From NCBI GenBank assembly GCA_036495525.1, contig DASXMR010000046.1, forward strand, positions 60,613 through 124,612: a DNA stretch of 64,000 bases, in the 5' to 3' direction. The notes beneath the pieces are model-generated. The model saw only the letters and a program-made list of their open reading frames with translations. It was not told where the DNA came from and did no database searches. Position numbers and translations under genes: made by a program. Of this stretch, positions 1-8,553 are shown one piece after another; position 1 is the stretch's first letter, and the number at the start of each line of letters is the position of its first letter. This stretch comes from DASXMR01 sp036495525 (GTDB taxonomy: Bacteria > Actinomycetota > Actinomycetes > Streptosporangiales > Streptosporangiaceae).

Positions 1-66
1 GCCTTCTGACCGGGCCCGCTGGCACGCCCTGCCGGCGCAGCGTGCCGGATGCGGCAGGATGGTGTT

Positions 67-1077
67 ATGCAGCCGCGCAACTTCTCCCTCCACGGCGCCG
101 TCGACCTCGGCGCCCGGCAGAGCGCCGCGCAGCGCAGGCAGCAGACTGCGCAGGCGACCGGTGACGGGCCGGGCGACGGGACGGCAGCGCACGTGATCGA
201 CGTCACCGATGAGAGCTTCAACGCCGAGGTGGCCGAGCGCTCGCGCGCGGTTCCGGTGATCATGGACCTGTGGGCCGAGTGGTGCGGCCCGTGCAAGCAG
301 CTCAGCCCCGTGCTTGAGAAGCTCGCCGCCGAGGCCGACGGCGCCTGGGTGCTCGCCAAGGTGGACGTGGACGCCAACCCGCAGCTCGCCGCCGCGCTTC
401 AGGTGCAGAGCATCCCGATGGTGGTAGCGGTGGTCGGCGGCCAGATCGTCGACGGCTTCCTCGGCGCGCTGCCCGAGGCCCAGGTGCGGCAGTGGCTCGA
501 GCGGATCATGCAGGCGGCCGCGCAGCTCGGGCTGCCCGGTGCGGCTGCGGCTGCCGGCCAGGCCGCTGGTGAGGCCGGCCAGGCCGCCGGGCAGCCGCCC
601 GGTGGTCCGGGTCCGGCTGGCCCCGGCGCAGCAGGCCCCGGCCTGCTGCCCGGCGACGAGCTGGCCGATGGTGAGTTCAGCAAGGCCCAGGAGGCCATGG
701 AACGCGGCGACCTGGACGGCGCCGCGGACGCCTTCGAGAAGGTGCTCGCCGAGACGCCAGGTCACCCGGTAGCCACGATGGGCCTGGCCCAGGTCGACCT
801 CATCCGCCGGGTGAATTCCTACGACCAGGCCAGCGCCAGGCAGGACGCCCAGGACAACCCCGACGACGCTGACGTGCAGGCGCGGGCCGCCGACATCGAC
901 CTGGCCATGGGACGGATCGACGCTGGCTTCGACCGGCTGCTCAGCGTGGTCCGGCGCACGGCGGGGGAGGAGCGGGACAAGGCCAGGCGGCATCTGCTCA
1001 GCCTGTTCGAGATCTTCCCGCCGCGTGACCCGCGGGTGACCAAGGCCCGCTCCGCGCTGTCCAGCCTTCTGTTCTGA
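67..1077 (+). CDS. ybbN: Thioredoxin-fold/TPR co-chaperone, YbbN (CnoX) family
   Basis: Cytosolic co-chaperone that in this family (chaperedoxins) holds unfolding proteins and hands them to GroEL or DnaK during oxidative stress. An N-terminal thioredoxin fold (about residues 45-155) carries WCGPCKQ, so both redox cysteines are kept, unlike E. coli YbbN, which lacks the pair. An Ala/Gly/Pro-rich linker (about 160-205) joins it to a C-terminal TPR-like helical domain (about 210-336). ATG 67 is preferred over ATG 49 because an AGGA-type ribosome site lies just before it. The gene stands alone, convergent with the MarR gene. A plain thioredoxin is unlikely given the TPR half. Confidence 0.85.
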   Translation: MQPRNFSLHGAVDLGARQSAAQRRQQTAQATGDGPGDGTAAHVIDVTDESFNAEVAERSRAVPVIMDLWAEWCGPCKQLSPVLEKLAAEADGAWVLAKVDVDANPQLAAALQVQSIPMVVAVVGGQIVDGFLGALPEAQVRQWLERIMQAAAQLGLPGAAAAAGQAAGEAGQAAGQPPGGPGPAGPGAAGPGLLPGDELADGEFSKAQEAMERGDLDGAADAFEKVLAETPGHPVATMGLAQVDLIRRVNSYDQASARQDAQDNPDDADVQARAADIDLAMGRIDAGFDRLLSVVRRTAGEERDKARRHLLSLFEIFPPRDPRVTKARSALSSLLF

Positions 1078-1108
1078 GCTTCGCTGGGATGGTTCGCGTC
1101 CCGGCGGC

Positions 1109-1657
1109 CTAGCGTCCTGGCGGGTCGGCGTCGGCCAGGTGCTCAAGCGCGGGCAGCGCGGCGGCCAGCGCGGCGAGCTGCTCGGCGGGCAGCACCGTCA
1201 GGCTGTCGGTGAGCAGGCTGGTCGTCTCGCGGCGGATCCGCTCCAGCTCGGCGTGCCCCAGCTCGGTGATCGCCAGCGTGCTGGCCCTGGCATCGCCGGG
1301 CACCGAGCACCGCTGCACGTAGCCGCTGTCTTCCAGCGCGCTGACCAGGCGGGTGAGCGTCGACGGCGCGATGCCCTCGGCGGCTGCCAGGTCACCGAGC
1401 CGTACCGGGCCGGCCTTGTCGACGGTGGACAGGGCCGACAGCTGAGTGGGCGTCAGCCCAGCCAGCTCGTGCTTGCGCAGCCGGCGCGACAGCCGCGCGA
1501 TCGCGACCCGCAGCCTGGTCACGTCGATTACCGCGCCCGGCTGCACAGCGGTATCCGGGCCTGGCGAGGCGGCAGCAGCGGCTGTGCCCGGCACGGCGCC
1601 CTGATCGGCGCCGTCCGCTGCCCTGGCCGGCGGTGCCAGGCCCGCGGATTCGCTCAC
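1109..1657 (-). CDS. MarR-family transcriptional regulator
   Basis: DNA-binding winged-helix repressor or activator of about 182 residues. The family core is visible: dimerisation helix (VTRLRVAIARLSRRLRK), the HTH (VRLGDLAAAEGIAPSTLTRLVSALE) and the wing (GDARASTLAITELG). GTG 1657 is chosen because AAGGG lies 8 nt upstream. An in-frame GTG at 1666 and longer starts would run through a proline-rich stretch atypical of the family. The gene diverges from yqgE with about 130 nt between starts. Ligand and targets are unknown. The perfect inverted repeat at its own start suggests autoregulation, which is inference. Confidence 0.85.
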   Translation of the reverse strand: MSESAGLAPPARAADGADQGAVPGTAAAAASPGPDTAVQPGAVIDVTRLRVAIARLSRRLRKHELAGLTPTQLSALSTVDKAGPVRLGDLAAAEGIAPSTLTRLVSALEDSGYVQRCSVPGDARASTLAITELGHAELERIRRETTSLLTDSLTVLPAEQLAALAAALPALEHLADADPPGR

Positions 1658-1664
1658 CCTGCTC

Positions 1665-1677
1665 ACCCTTGAAGGGT
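1665..1677. promoter_or_regulatory. Inverted repeat at MarR gene start, candidate autoregulatory operator
   Basis: ACCCTT-G-AAGGGT is a perfect 6-bp inverted repeat immediately upstream of the chosen GTG, and one arm includes the ribosome-binding sequence. MarR proteins usually bind palindromes near their own promoter, so autoregulation is plausible. No binding data are available from sequence alone. Confidence 0.35.
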
Positions 1678-1791
1678 ATAGCGGCCACCCGGATCCTTCG
1701 CCGCGAGAACGGCCGGATTCGGGGGGCGGCCTGCCTGCCGTGGCGGCTGGTCGGCCGGGCAGCATTCAGGCTTCAGGGGGATGATGGTGGC

Positions 1792-2367
1792 ATGCCGGAC
1801 GCCAGCATCAGCGGGCGGCTGCTCGCGGCCACGCCACTGCTCGGGGACCCGAACTTCCGCCGCACCGTCATCCTGGTCGTCGAGGACGACCAGGAGGAGG
1901 GCACGCTCGGCGTCGTGCTGAACCGGCCGACCGAGGTCCAGGTGCGCCAGGTGCTCGAGCCGTGGACAGAGCTGGTTAGCGGGCCGTCGGTGGTGTTCCG
2001 CGGCGGACCTGTGTCACCGAACAGCGCGCTGGCGCTGGCGCAGGCCAGGGGCGAGGAAGAGCCGCTCGGCTGGCGGTCGCTTGACGGCTCGCCGCTCATG
2101 TCGCGGGTCGGGCTGGTCGACCTCGACGCGCCGCCGGAGCTGCTGGCCGGCGGGATCAGCTCGCTGCGCGTGTTCGCCGGCTACGCGGGCTGGGGCGCCG
2201 GGCAGCTGCGCGCCGAGATCGAGGAAGGCGCCTGGTACGTGCTGACCGGTCGGCCTGCCGACGCGTTCTTCGCCGAGCCGGAGCGACTCTGGCCGGCCGT
2301 GCTGCGCCGCGAAGGCGGTGACCTGGCGCTGGTGGCCACATACCCGGACGATCCGGTGCAGAACTAG
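1792..2367 (+). CDS. YqgE/AlgH family protein (DUF179)
   Basis: Protein of 191 residues, the usual YqgE length. The family opening is clear: GRLLAATPLLGDPNFRRTVI, then GTLGVVLNRPT and later FRGGPV and VFAGYAGWGAGQL. AlgH was first linked to alginate control in Pseudomonas, but the biochemical role of the family is unsettled, so none is assigned. ATG 1792 follows a GGGGG stretch. The longer frame upstream overlaps the divergent MarR promoter and looks non-coding. Confidence 0.9.
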   Translation: MPDASISGRLLAATPLLGDPNFRRTVILVVEDDQEEGTLGVVLNRPTEVQVRQVLEPWTELVSGPSVVFRGGPVSPNSALALAQARGEEEPLGWRSLDGSPLMSRVGLVDLDAPPELLAGGISSLRVFAGYAGWGAGQLRAEIEEGAWYVLTGRPADAFFAEPERLWPAVLRREGGDLALVATYPDDPVQN

Positions 2368-2418
2368 CCGCAGGCTGCCCGGCGGCCTGCGGCCAGCAGC
2401 CGCGTAGACTCAGTTTCC

Positions 2419-2676
2419 GTGAGCACCGAAGTCCTCCCTGGCAGCAAAGTCCGCCAGGACACCGACATCAGGCCCGACCTGTCGCACGGGGACGGCGACC
2501 ACGAGCGGTTCGCGCACTACGTGCAGAAGGACAAGATCGTCGACAGCGCCGTGACGGGCACGCCGGTAGTCGCGCTGTGCGGCAAGGTCTGGGTGCCGAG
2601 CCGCGATCCGAGCAGGTTCCCCGTCTGCCCCGAGTGCAAGGAAATCTACGAGTCCCTGCCCGAGGGCGAGGGCTAG
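2419..2676 (+). CDS. DUF3039 family small protein
   Basis: Acidic protein of 85 residues with a GTG start. It matches the actinobacterial DUF3039 pattern: DTDIRPDLSHGDGDHERFAHYV, then ALCGKVWVPSRDPSRFPVCPECKEIY. The cysteines (CG..., CPEC) resemble a small zinc site. Function is unknown. The gene follows yqgE by about 50 nt, probably co-directional but not clearly in one operon. Confidence 0.8.
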   Translation: MSTEVLPGSKVRQDTDIRPDLSHGDGDHERFAHYVQKDKIVDSAVTGTPVVALCGKVWVPSRDPSRFPVCPECKEIYESLPEGEG

Positions 2677-2686
2677 GCCAGCAGGC

Positions 2687-3286
2687 CTACACCTGGATGC
2701 CGGCTGCTGGCGGTATCTCGCGCAGCGTTCCGCTGAGGGTGACCCCGGCGTCGCGTAGCTGGCGCAGCGCCTCGCTGGTCGTCACCGGGTCCACGGCCGC
2801 GGTCAGCGGCAGCAGCACCGTCGTCGTGAGTCCGGCCAGGGCCGCGTCGGCTGCGGTCGCGCGCACGCAGTAGTCGGTGGCCAGGCCGGTCACGTCCAGG
2901 CTGGTCACGCCCCGCCCGGCGAGCCAGTCGCCGAGCAGCGTCCCGTCCGGTGCTGTGCCCTCGAAGCCGCTGTAGGCGGCCGAGTGCGTGCCCTTGCGGA
3001 AGATCTCCTTGACCCGGCTCACGTCGAGGTCAGGGTGAAAGGCCGCGCCTGGCGTCCCCGCGACGCAGTGCGGCGGCCAGCTGGCCGCGAAGTCCGGCGC
3101 CGCGGAGAAGTGGGCGCCCGGATCGACGTGATAGTCCTGGCTGGCGATCACGAAGTCATAGCCGCTGGCCGGGGCGCTGGCCAGGAAGTCGCTCAGTGCA
3201 GAAGCGAGGCGGGCGCCGCCATTGACGGCGAGTGAGCCGCCCTCGCAGAAGTCGTTCTGCAGGTCGACGACCACCAGCGCGCGCAC
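2687..3286 (-). CDS. pncA: Nicotinamidase (isochorismatase fold)
   Basis: Hydrolyses nicotinamide to nicotinate plus ammonia in cytosolic NAD salvage. The catalytic triad of the family is visible: Asp8 (VVDLQNDF), Lys98 (FRKGTHS) and Cys140 (ATDYCVRAT). Metal ligands Asp51, His53 and His59 lie in SQDYHVDPGAH. Length (199 residues) is typical. The start is GTG. The next gene on this strand upstream is pncB, whose enzyme uses the product, so the pair forms a salvage module. Confidence 0.93.
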   Translation of the reverse strand: MRALVVVDLQNDFCEGGSLAVNGGARLASALSDFLASAPASGYDFVIASQDYHVDPGAHFSAAPDFAASWPPHCVAGTPGAAFHPDLDVSRVKEIFRKGTHSAAYSGFEGTAPDGTLLGDWLAGRGVTSLDVTGLATDYCVRATAADAALAGLTTTVLLPLTAAVDPVTTSEALRQLRDAGVTLSGTLREIPPAAGIQV

Positions 3287-3395
3287 GGACCGAGCCTATC
3301 CGGCGCCCGGCCTGCGGCCGGCGTCCCGCCCGGCAAGCACGGCGCGGCCGCTGGCGGCCGGGATCAGGCCGGACCGGTCAGGCGCGACGGCGGCC

Positions 3396-4709
3396 CTAGT
3401 CCCGCTCCGGCCGGAACACGGTCGGGATGGCCGGGTAGCCGCGGGACAGCTGCAGCGCGTGCGGCGGCAGCTCCGCCACTACCTGGTGGTGCCGTGCCCG
3501 CATGTCAGCCAGCGGCTCGCTGCCGATGATCTCCCCGTCGCGCATCAGCTGCCGAAGCAGCGGGCGGCCGGCGTCGGCATCCTGCGGCGGCGTGTCGGTG
3601 ATCAGCTCGGTGGTGGCGATCCCGGCCTGGTCAAGCTGCCGCACGGCCCACTTGCGGCCGCCGCGGCCCGGCTTGCCGACCGACCGCTTGGCCACCGGCT
3701 CCAGTGCACCGCCGCTGCTGCGGGCGCGGGCCACCAGCTTGTAGACCAGCGCGGCCGTCGGCGCGCCAGATCCGGTTACCAGCGCGGTGCCGACCCCGTA
3801 GCCGTCGACCGGCGCCGCGGCCAGGCCAGCGATCGAGTACTCGTCCAGGTCGCCGGTCAGCACGATCCTGGTCTTGTCGGCGCCGAGGGCGTCCAGCTCG
3901 GCGCGTACGTCGCGGGCCACCACCGGCAGGTCGCCGCTGTCGATGCGCACCGCGCCGAGGCCGGGCCCGGCGAGTTGCACGGCGGTCCGCACCGCGGCGG
4001 CCACCTCGAAGGTGTCCGCCAGCAGCGTGGTGCCCGCGCCGAGGGTCTCCAGCTGGGCGGTGAACGCCTGCTTCTCGTCGTCGTGCACGAGTGTGAAGGA
4101 GTGCGCGCTGGTGCCGCTGGTCGGCACCCCGAAGTCGCGCCCGGCGCGCAGGTTCGAGGTGGAAGCGAAGCCCGCGATGTAGGCGGCCCTCGCGCTGGCG
4201 ACCGCGGCGAGCTCGTGCGTGCGCCGCGACCCCATCTCGATGATCGGCCTGCCGCCGGCCGCGTGCACCATCCTGGACGCCGCCGAGGCGACCGCGCAGT
4301 CGTGGTTGAGCACCGACAGCGCCAGCGTCTCCAGCAGCACTGCCTCGGCGAACGTGCCCTGCACCACCAGGATCGGCGAGCCGGGGAAATAGCAGTCGCC
4401 CTCCTGATAACCCCACACGTCACCGCGGAACGCGTACTGCTCCAGGTACCTCGCGGTCGGCGCGTCGACGATCCCGGCGTCGCTGAGGAAGCCGATCTCG
4501 TCCGGGCCGAAGGTGAACTCCCTGATCGCGCTCAGCAGCCGGCCCTGGCCGGCCACCACCCCGTACCGGCGCCCGTTCGGCAGGTGCCTGGCAAAGACCT
4601 CGAAGACGGATGGCCGGGTGGCCACGCCGCTGTGCAGCGCGGCGCGCAGCATCGTCAGCTCGTAATGATCGGTCAGCAGCGCGGTGCCAGCAGCATGATC
4701 TGTGCTCAC
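3396..4709 (-). CDS. pncB: Nicotinate phosphoribosyltransferase
   Basis: Joins nicotinate to PRPP to give nicotinate mononucleotide, the step after PncA. The 437-residue protein shows the N-terminal LLTDHYELTML signature, the GSRRTHELAA segment with the phospho-accepting histidine, GTSAHSF, and the PRPP-side RIDSGDLP. GTG start at 4709. It lies head to head with clpS, as pncB1 (Rv1330c) does with Rv1331 in M. tuberculosis. Confidence 0.95.
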   Translation of the reverse strand: MSTDHAAGTALLTDHYELTMLRAALHSGVATRPSVFEVFARHLPNGRRYGVVAGQGRLLSAIREFTFGPDEIGFLSDAGIVDAPTARYLEQYAFRGDVWGYQEGDCYFPGSPILVVQGTFAEAVLLETLALSVLNHDCAVASAASRMVHAAGGRPIIEMGSRRTHELAAVASARAAYIAGFASTSNLRAGRDFGVPTSGTSAHSFTLVHDDEKQAFTAQLETLGAGTTLLADTFEVAAAVRTAVQLAGPGLGAVRIDSGDLPVVARDVRAELDALGADKTRIVLTGDLDEYSIAGLAAAPVDGYGVGTALVTGSGAPTAALVYKLVARARSSGGALEPVAKRSVGKPGRGGRKWAVRQLDQAGIATTELITDTPPQDADAGRPLLRQLMRDGEIIGSEPLADMRARHHQVVAELPPHALQLSRGYPAIPTVFRPERD

Positions 4710-4846
4710 CAGGGCAGCTTACGGACGCGCAGCCGGCCAGCGCGGACAGCCCGGCCAGGCAGGCCGGCGGGGGTCGCGAGGCGCTTGTGCCCGGCACCCG
4801 GATCGGCTGGCAGACTGGGGCACAACCCACTGGGGAGGTGACGGCA

Positions 4847-5137
4847 GTGAGCGTGGCGCCAGCACAGGTCGAGCGACCCGAGGCAGGGCAGGACACGGTC
4901 GCGGACTCGCCGTGGATCACCATCGTGTGGAACGACCCGGTCAACCTGATGACCTATGTCACGTATGTCTTCCAGGCCGTGTTCGGCTATGCCAAGCCCA
5001 AGGCCGAGAAGCTCATGCTCGACGTGCATCACAAGGGCAGGGCGGTGGTCTCCTCCGGCACCAGGGAGGCGATGGAGCGCGACGCGCAGACGCTGCACGG
5101 CTACGGCCTGTGGGCGACGGTTAGCCACGACTCGTGA
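4847..5137 (+). CDS. clpS: ClpS, adaptor for ClpAP/ClpCP protease
   Basis: Binds N-degron substrates and delivers them to the Clp AAA+ protease. The 96-residue protein has the ClpS fold: VWNDPVNLMTYVTYVFQ, then HHKGRAVVSSGTREAMERDA. The GTG at 4847 is set by GGGGAGG 8 nt upstream. The stop overlaps the next start by 4 nt (GTGA), so clpS is translationally coupled to the DUF2017 gene, as in other actinobacteria. Confidence 0.95.
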   Translation: MSVAPAQVERPEAGQDTVADSPWITIVWNDPVNLMTYVTYVFQAVFGYAKPKAEKLMLDVHHKGRAVVSSGTREAMERDAQTLHGYGLWATVSHDS

Positions 5138-5772
5138 GCGCCGCAGAGCCGGCCGATGACAGCGGGGCGGAGGAGCAGATGGCGGGTTTCCGCCGGTCGT
5201 CCGGCGGGGTGAGCGCGCGCTTCGCCGGCGCGCAGGCAGGCATCATCCGCAGCCTGGTCGGCCAGGTCGCCGAGCTCGTCGGCGACGACCTGGACAGCCA
5301 GCCGGCCGGCGAGACCGGCCAGGACGCGACTGGTCCGGGCGCCAGCGAGGCCGACGAGGCGATTGCGGCGTTCGCCGCCGACCTCGGATTCTCCGGCAGC
5401 ACGCAGGTGCCCGACGATCCGGTGCTCGCGCGGCTGCTGCCCGACGCCTATCAGGACGACCCGCAGGCGGCGGGCGAGTTCCGCCGCTACACCGAGCAGA
5501 ACCTGCGGGCCGGCAAGCTCGCCGCGGCGCAGACCGTGCTGGCCACGCTGCCGGAGTCAGGCGGACGGGTCAGGCTCAGCCGCGAGCAGGCCGAGCTGTG
5601 GCTGCGCGCGCTCAACGACGTCCGGCTGGCGCTCGGCGTGGTCCTCGAGGTCACCGATGACTTCGATGAGCAGTCGAGCGACATTTCGCCGGAAGATCCT
5701 CGTTCTGCCTATATCTGGGTGTACCACTGGCTTGCCTACCTGCAGGACAGCCTGCTCGAGGCGATCAGCTAG
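5134..5772 (+). CDS. DUF2017 family protein
   Basis: Protein of 212 residues, ortholog of Rv1332 by position. It has MAGFRRSSGGVSARF near the N terminus, a central segment reading DPVLARLLPDAYQDDP and a C-terminal region ending in the aromatic YIWVYHWLAYLQDSLL. Function is unknown. The 4-nt overlap with clpS suggests a role with that adaptor, which is inference only. Confidence 0.85.
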   Translation: MSAAEPADDSGAEEQMAGFRRSSGGVSARFAGAQAGIIRSLVGQVAELVGDDLDSQPAGETGQDATGPGASEADEAIAAFAADLGFSGSTQVPDDPVLARLLPDAYQDDPQAAGEFRRYTEQNLRAGKLAAAQTVLATLPESGGRVRLSREQAELWLRALNDVRLALGVVLEVTDDFDEQSSDISPEDPRSAYIWVYHWLAYLQDSLLEAIS

Positions 5773-5795
5773 CCGCCGCGGCTACGCTCGCAGCC

Positions 5796-6251
5796 ATGCT
5801 GACGATCAGCGACGCCCTGCGGGCGCGGATAGTGGAGCACGCAAGGAAGGACCACCCGGACGAGGCGTGCGGTGTCATCGCCGGGCCGGCCGGCAGCGAC
5901 CGGCCGGTGCGGTTCATCCCGATGACGAACGCCGAGCGGTCGCCGACCTTCTACCGGTTTGACTCGATGGAGCAGCTGCGGGTGTGGCGCGAGATGGACG
6001 ACCGGGATGAGGACCCCGTGGTGATCTACCACTCGCACACCGCCACCGAGGCCTACCCGTCGCGCACCGACATCTCCTACGCCAGCGAGCCGGCCGCGCA
6101 CTACGTCCTGATCTCCACCAGGGACGCCGATGGCCAGCGGCACTCCGGCGGCCAGGACCTGCCCGAGTTCCGCTCGTTCCGCATCGTGGACGGAGAGGTC
6201 ACCGAGGAGGAAGTGGTGATCGGCGCAGCCGTGCCTGGCGGCCCGGAATGA
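5796..6251 (+). CDS. mec: JAMM/MPN+ metalloprotease, Mec+ (CysO-cysteine hydrolase)
   Basis: Zinc isopeptidase that in M. tuberculosis releases cysteine from the C terminus of CysO. The JAMM motif is complete: Glu23 (HPDEACGVI), His79-x-His81 (YHSHT), then Ser89-x-x-Asp92 (SRTD). It starts 24 nt after the DUF2017 gene and is followed by cysO and cysM, so the cysteine pathway is intact here. In this strain it may also trim the CysO precursor, because the encoded CysO extends past its diglycine. Confidence 0.92.
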   Translation: MLTISDALRARIVEHARKDHPDEACGVIAGPAGSDRPVRFIPMTNAERSPTFYRFDSMEQLRVWREMDDRDEDPVVIYHSHTATEAYPSRTDISYASEPAAHYVLISTRDADGQRHSGGQDLPEFRSFRIVDGEVTEEEVVIGAAVPGGPE

Positions 6252-6361
6252 TCCCGCTGGGCAGCCGGTTGCATCGCATGGATAACCCTGCCGCCCGCCC
6301 GAACCGCACCGCCTGAACCGCGCCGGCTGACCACGCCCCTCGCACCCCTGGAGCGCAACCG

Positions 6362-6640
6362 ATGGCCATCGAGGTCCGCATCCCGACGATCCTGCGCAGC
6401 TACACCGGCGGCGCCAAGTCCGTCGAGGCCGCCGGCGACACGCTCGCCGACCTTCTCACTGACCTGGAGTCCCGGCACAGCGGGCTGCGCGACCGGCTGG
6501 TCGAGGACGGCAGCCTGCGGCGGTTCGTGAACGTTTACCTCAACGACGAGGACGTGCGCTTCATCGGCGGCCTCGGCGCCGCGGTCAAGGACGGCGACAC
6601 CGTCACTGTGCTGCCAGCCGTCGCCGGCGGGGCACGCTGA
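6362..6640 (+). CDS. cysO: CysO, MoaD/ThiS-like sulfur carrier protein
   Basis: Ubiquitin-fold protein whose C-terminal thiocarboxylate donates sulfur to CysM for cysteine synthesis. The match to mycobacterial CysO is close: IPTILRSYTGG, RFVNVYLNDEDVRF, VTVLPAVAGG. The protein is 92 residues and ends Gly89-Gly90-Ala91-Arg92, two residues past the diglycine where the mycobacterial protein, as I recall it, stops. Those residues must be removed before activation. ATG 6362 lies 110 nt after mec, and the gap may carry a separate promoter. Confidence 0.93.
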   Translation: MAIEVRIPTILRSYTGGAKSVEAAGDTLADLLTDLESRHSGLRDRLVEDGSLRRFVNVYLNDEDVRFIGGLGAAVKDGDTVTVLPAVAGGAR

Positions 6641-6689
6641 GCGGCCGGCCAGCCGCCTGCACGCGCCCGGCCGGCCAGACTAGGTCCTG

Positions 6690-7637
6690 ATGCGCTACGA
6701 CTCGCTGCTCGACTCGGTCGGCGGCACCCCGCTGGTGGGCCTGCCGCGGCTGTCGCCGGGCCCCGAGGTACGGCTGTGGGCCAAGCTGGAGGACCGCAAC
6801 CCGACCGGGTCGGTCAAGGACCGGGCCGCGTTCTGGATGGTGGCGAGCGCCGAGAAGGACGGCGTGCTCGCCCCCGGCGCGACCATCCTGGAGCCCACCT
6901 CTGGCAATACCGGCATCTCGCTGGCCATGATCGCCCGGCTGCGCGGCTACCGGCTGATCTGCGTGATGCCGGAGAACACCTCGGCCGAGCGGCGGCAGCT
7001 GCTGGAGATGTACGGCGCCTCGGTCATCTCCTCGCCGGCCGCCGGCGGCTCGAACGAGGCCGTCCGGGTGGCCCGGGAGCTCGCGGCGCAGCACCCGGAC
7101 TGGGTGATGCTCTACCAGTACGGCAACGAGGCCAACGCGCGAGCGCACTACGAGACGACCGGGCCCGAGCTGCTCGCCGATCTGCCGGGCATCACCCACT
7201 TCGTCGCCGGGCTCGGCACCTCGGGCACGCTGATGGGGGCCGGCCGGTTCCTCCGCGAGCACGTCAGCGGCGTGCAGGTGGTCGCCGCCGAGCCGCGCTA
7301 CGGCGAGCTGGTGTACGGGCTGCGGAACATGGACGAGGGGTTCGTCCCCGAGCTGTACGACCCGTCGGTGCTGACCGGCCGGATCTCGGTTTCCTCGGCG
7401 GACGCGCTGCGCCGGACCAGGCAGCTGCTGGACGCCGAGGGGCTGTTCGCCGGCATCTCCTCCGGCTGCGCGCTGCACGCCGCGCTCATCGTCGCCGGCC
7501 GGGCGCACGCCGCCGGGGAGCCGGCCGAGATCGCGCTGGTCATCGCCGACGGCGGCTGGAAGTACCTGTCAACCGGCGCCTACGCCGGCACGCTTGAGGA
7601 AGCCGAGGCCGCTCTGGAGGGCGAACTGTGGGCGTGA
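6690..7637 (+). CDS. cysM: CysM, O-phosphoserine sulfhydrylase (CysO-dependent cysteine synthase)
   Basis: PLP enzyme that makes cysteine from O-phosphoserine using CysO-thiocarboxylate. The PLP lysine is Lys43 (NPTGSVKDRAAF), and the phosphate loop is TSGNTG (71-75). The GLRNMDEGF segment matches the mycobacterial CysM arginine region that binds the substrate phosphate, and separates it from O-acetylserine types. At 315 residues it has family length. It lies 50 nt downstream of cysO. Its stop lies within the start of the next gene. Confidence 0.94.
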   Translation: MRYDSLLDSVGGTPLVGLPRLSPGPEVRLWAKLEDRNPTGSVKDRAAFWMVASAEKDGVLAPGATILEPTSGNTGISLAMIARLRGYRLICVMPENTSAERRQLLEMYGASVISSPAAGGSNEAVRVARELAAQHPDWVMLYQYGNEANARAHYETTGPELLADLPGITHFVAGLGTSGTLMGAGRFLREHVSGVQVVAAEPRYGELVYGLRNMDEGFVPELYDPSVLTGRISVSSADALRRTRQLLDAEGLFAGISSGCALHAALIVAGRAHAAGEPAEIALVIADGGWKYLSTGAYAGTLEEAEAALEGELWA

Positions 7638-8539
7638 CCACCGGGCCGGAGCAGGCCGCGCAGACGACGATCTTCGACCAGGCCACCGCGGTGAGCCGGA
7701 TCGGCGACGGGCTGTACGAGGTGCGTCCCGACCCGCGCTTCGCCGTCGTCGCGCCAGGCGGCACCGCCCCGGCGGCGGTCAACGGCGGCGTGCTGATCGC
7801 GATGGTGCTGCGCGCCGTGCTCGACTCATCGCCGCACCCGTACCCGGTTGCCACCAGCGCGCACTTCCTCCGGGTCGCCGCGCTGGCGCCGGCGATGGTG
7901 CAGGTCACCTGGCTGAAGCAGGGTGGTACAGCCGCAACCGCGCGGGCGACCCTGATCCAGCAGGACCGGCCCGTGCTGGAGATGACCGTGACCACCGGCG
8001 CGCTGCCGGACGCACCGGCCGCGCCTGGCGAGCTGCGCTGGACAGCGGACATGCCGCATTTCCCGCCCGCCGCCCAGTGCGTGGACCTCGGCCCGTGGCC
8101 GGGCACCGAAGGCGCTGACGGCAGCTCCGGCTACGCCGCCCAGGTCACCCTGCTGCTCGACCCGGCGGTCACCGGATGGCGGCAGGACGAGCCGTCGGGC
8201 GTGCCCGAGATGCGCGGCTACTTCGGGCTGCGCGAGGACCGTCACCCGGACGCCTACCTGCTCGCGCTCGCGGTAGACGGGCTGCCGCCGGTGGTATTCG
8301 GCCTTGGCGCGACCGGCTGGGCGCCGACCGTGGAGCTGACCTGGCACATGCGCGCCGTCCCGGTGGCCGGCCCGCTGCGCGTCCGGGCCAGGGCGGTGCA
8401 CGTCGGCGGCGGCTGGTTCGACGAGGAAGCCGAGGTCTGGGACGCCGCCGGCCAGCTGGTGGCGCAGAGCAGGCAGCTGGCCAGGGTCGGCCGGGGCCGG
8501 ATCAGGGGCCAGGCCGGGCCTCGGCCGGCGGCAGGCTAG
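7628..8539 (+). CDS. Acyl-CoA thioesterase-like protein, double hotdog (TesB-like)
   Basis: Protein of 303 residues with two hotdog halves. The first (about 20-125) contains AAVNGGVLIAMVLRAV and HPYPVATSAHFLR. The second (about 165-290) contains WAPTVELTWHMRAVPVAGPLRVRAR and ends EVWDAAGQLVAQSRQLA. It resembles actinobacterial TesB-like acyl-CoA thioesterases; the substrate is unknown. The GTG start overlaps the end of cysM by 10 nt, so it is co-transcribed. It has no known role in cysteine synthesis and is absent from the mycobacterial version of this locus. Confidence 0.8.
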   Translation: MGVTTGPEQAAQTTIFDQATAVSRIGDGLYEVRPDPRFAVVAPGGTAPAAVNGGVLIAMVLRAVLDSSPHPYPVATSAHFLRVAALAPAMVQVTWLKQGGTAATARATLIQQDRPVLEMTVTTGALPDAPAAPGELRWTADMPHFPPAAQCVDLGPWPGTEGADGSSGYAAQVTLLLDPAVTGWRQDEPSGVPEMRGYFGLREDRHPDAYLLALAVDGLPPVVFGLGATGWAPTVELTWHMRAVPVAGPLRVRARAVHVGGGWFDEEAEVWDAAGQLVAQSRQLARVGRGRIRGQAGPRPAAG

Positions 8540-8553
8540 CAGTCGGCGGCCGG

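Noticed and set aside
3222..4841. Plus-strand open frame of 539 codons
   Set aside because: Antisense to pncB, which has clear family motifs. No domain is recognisable.
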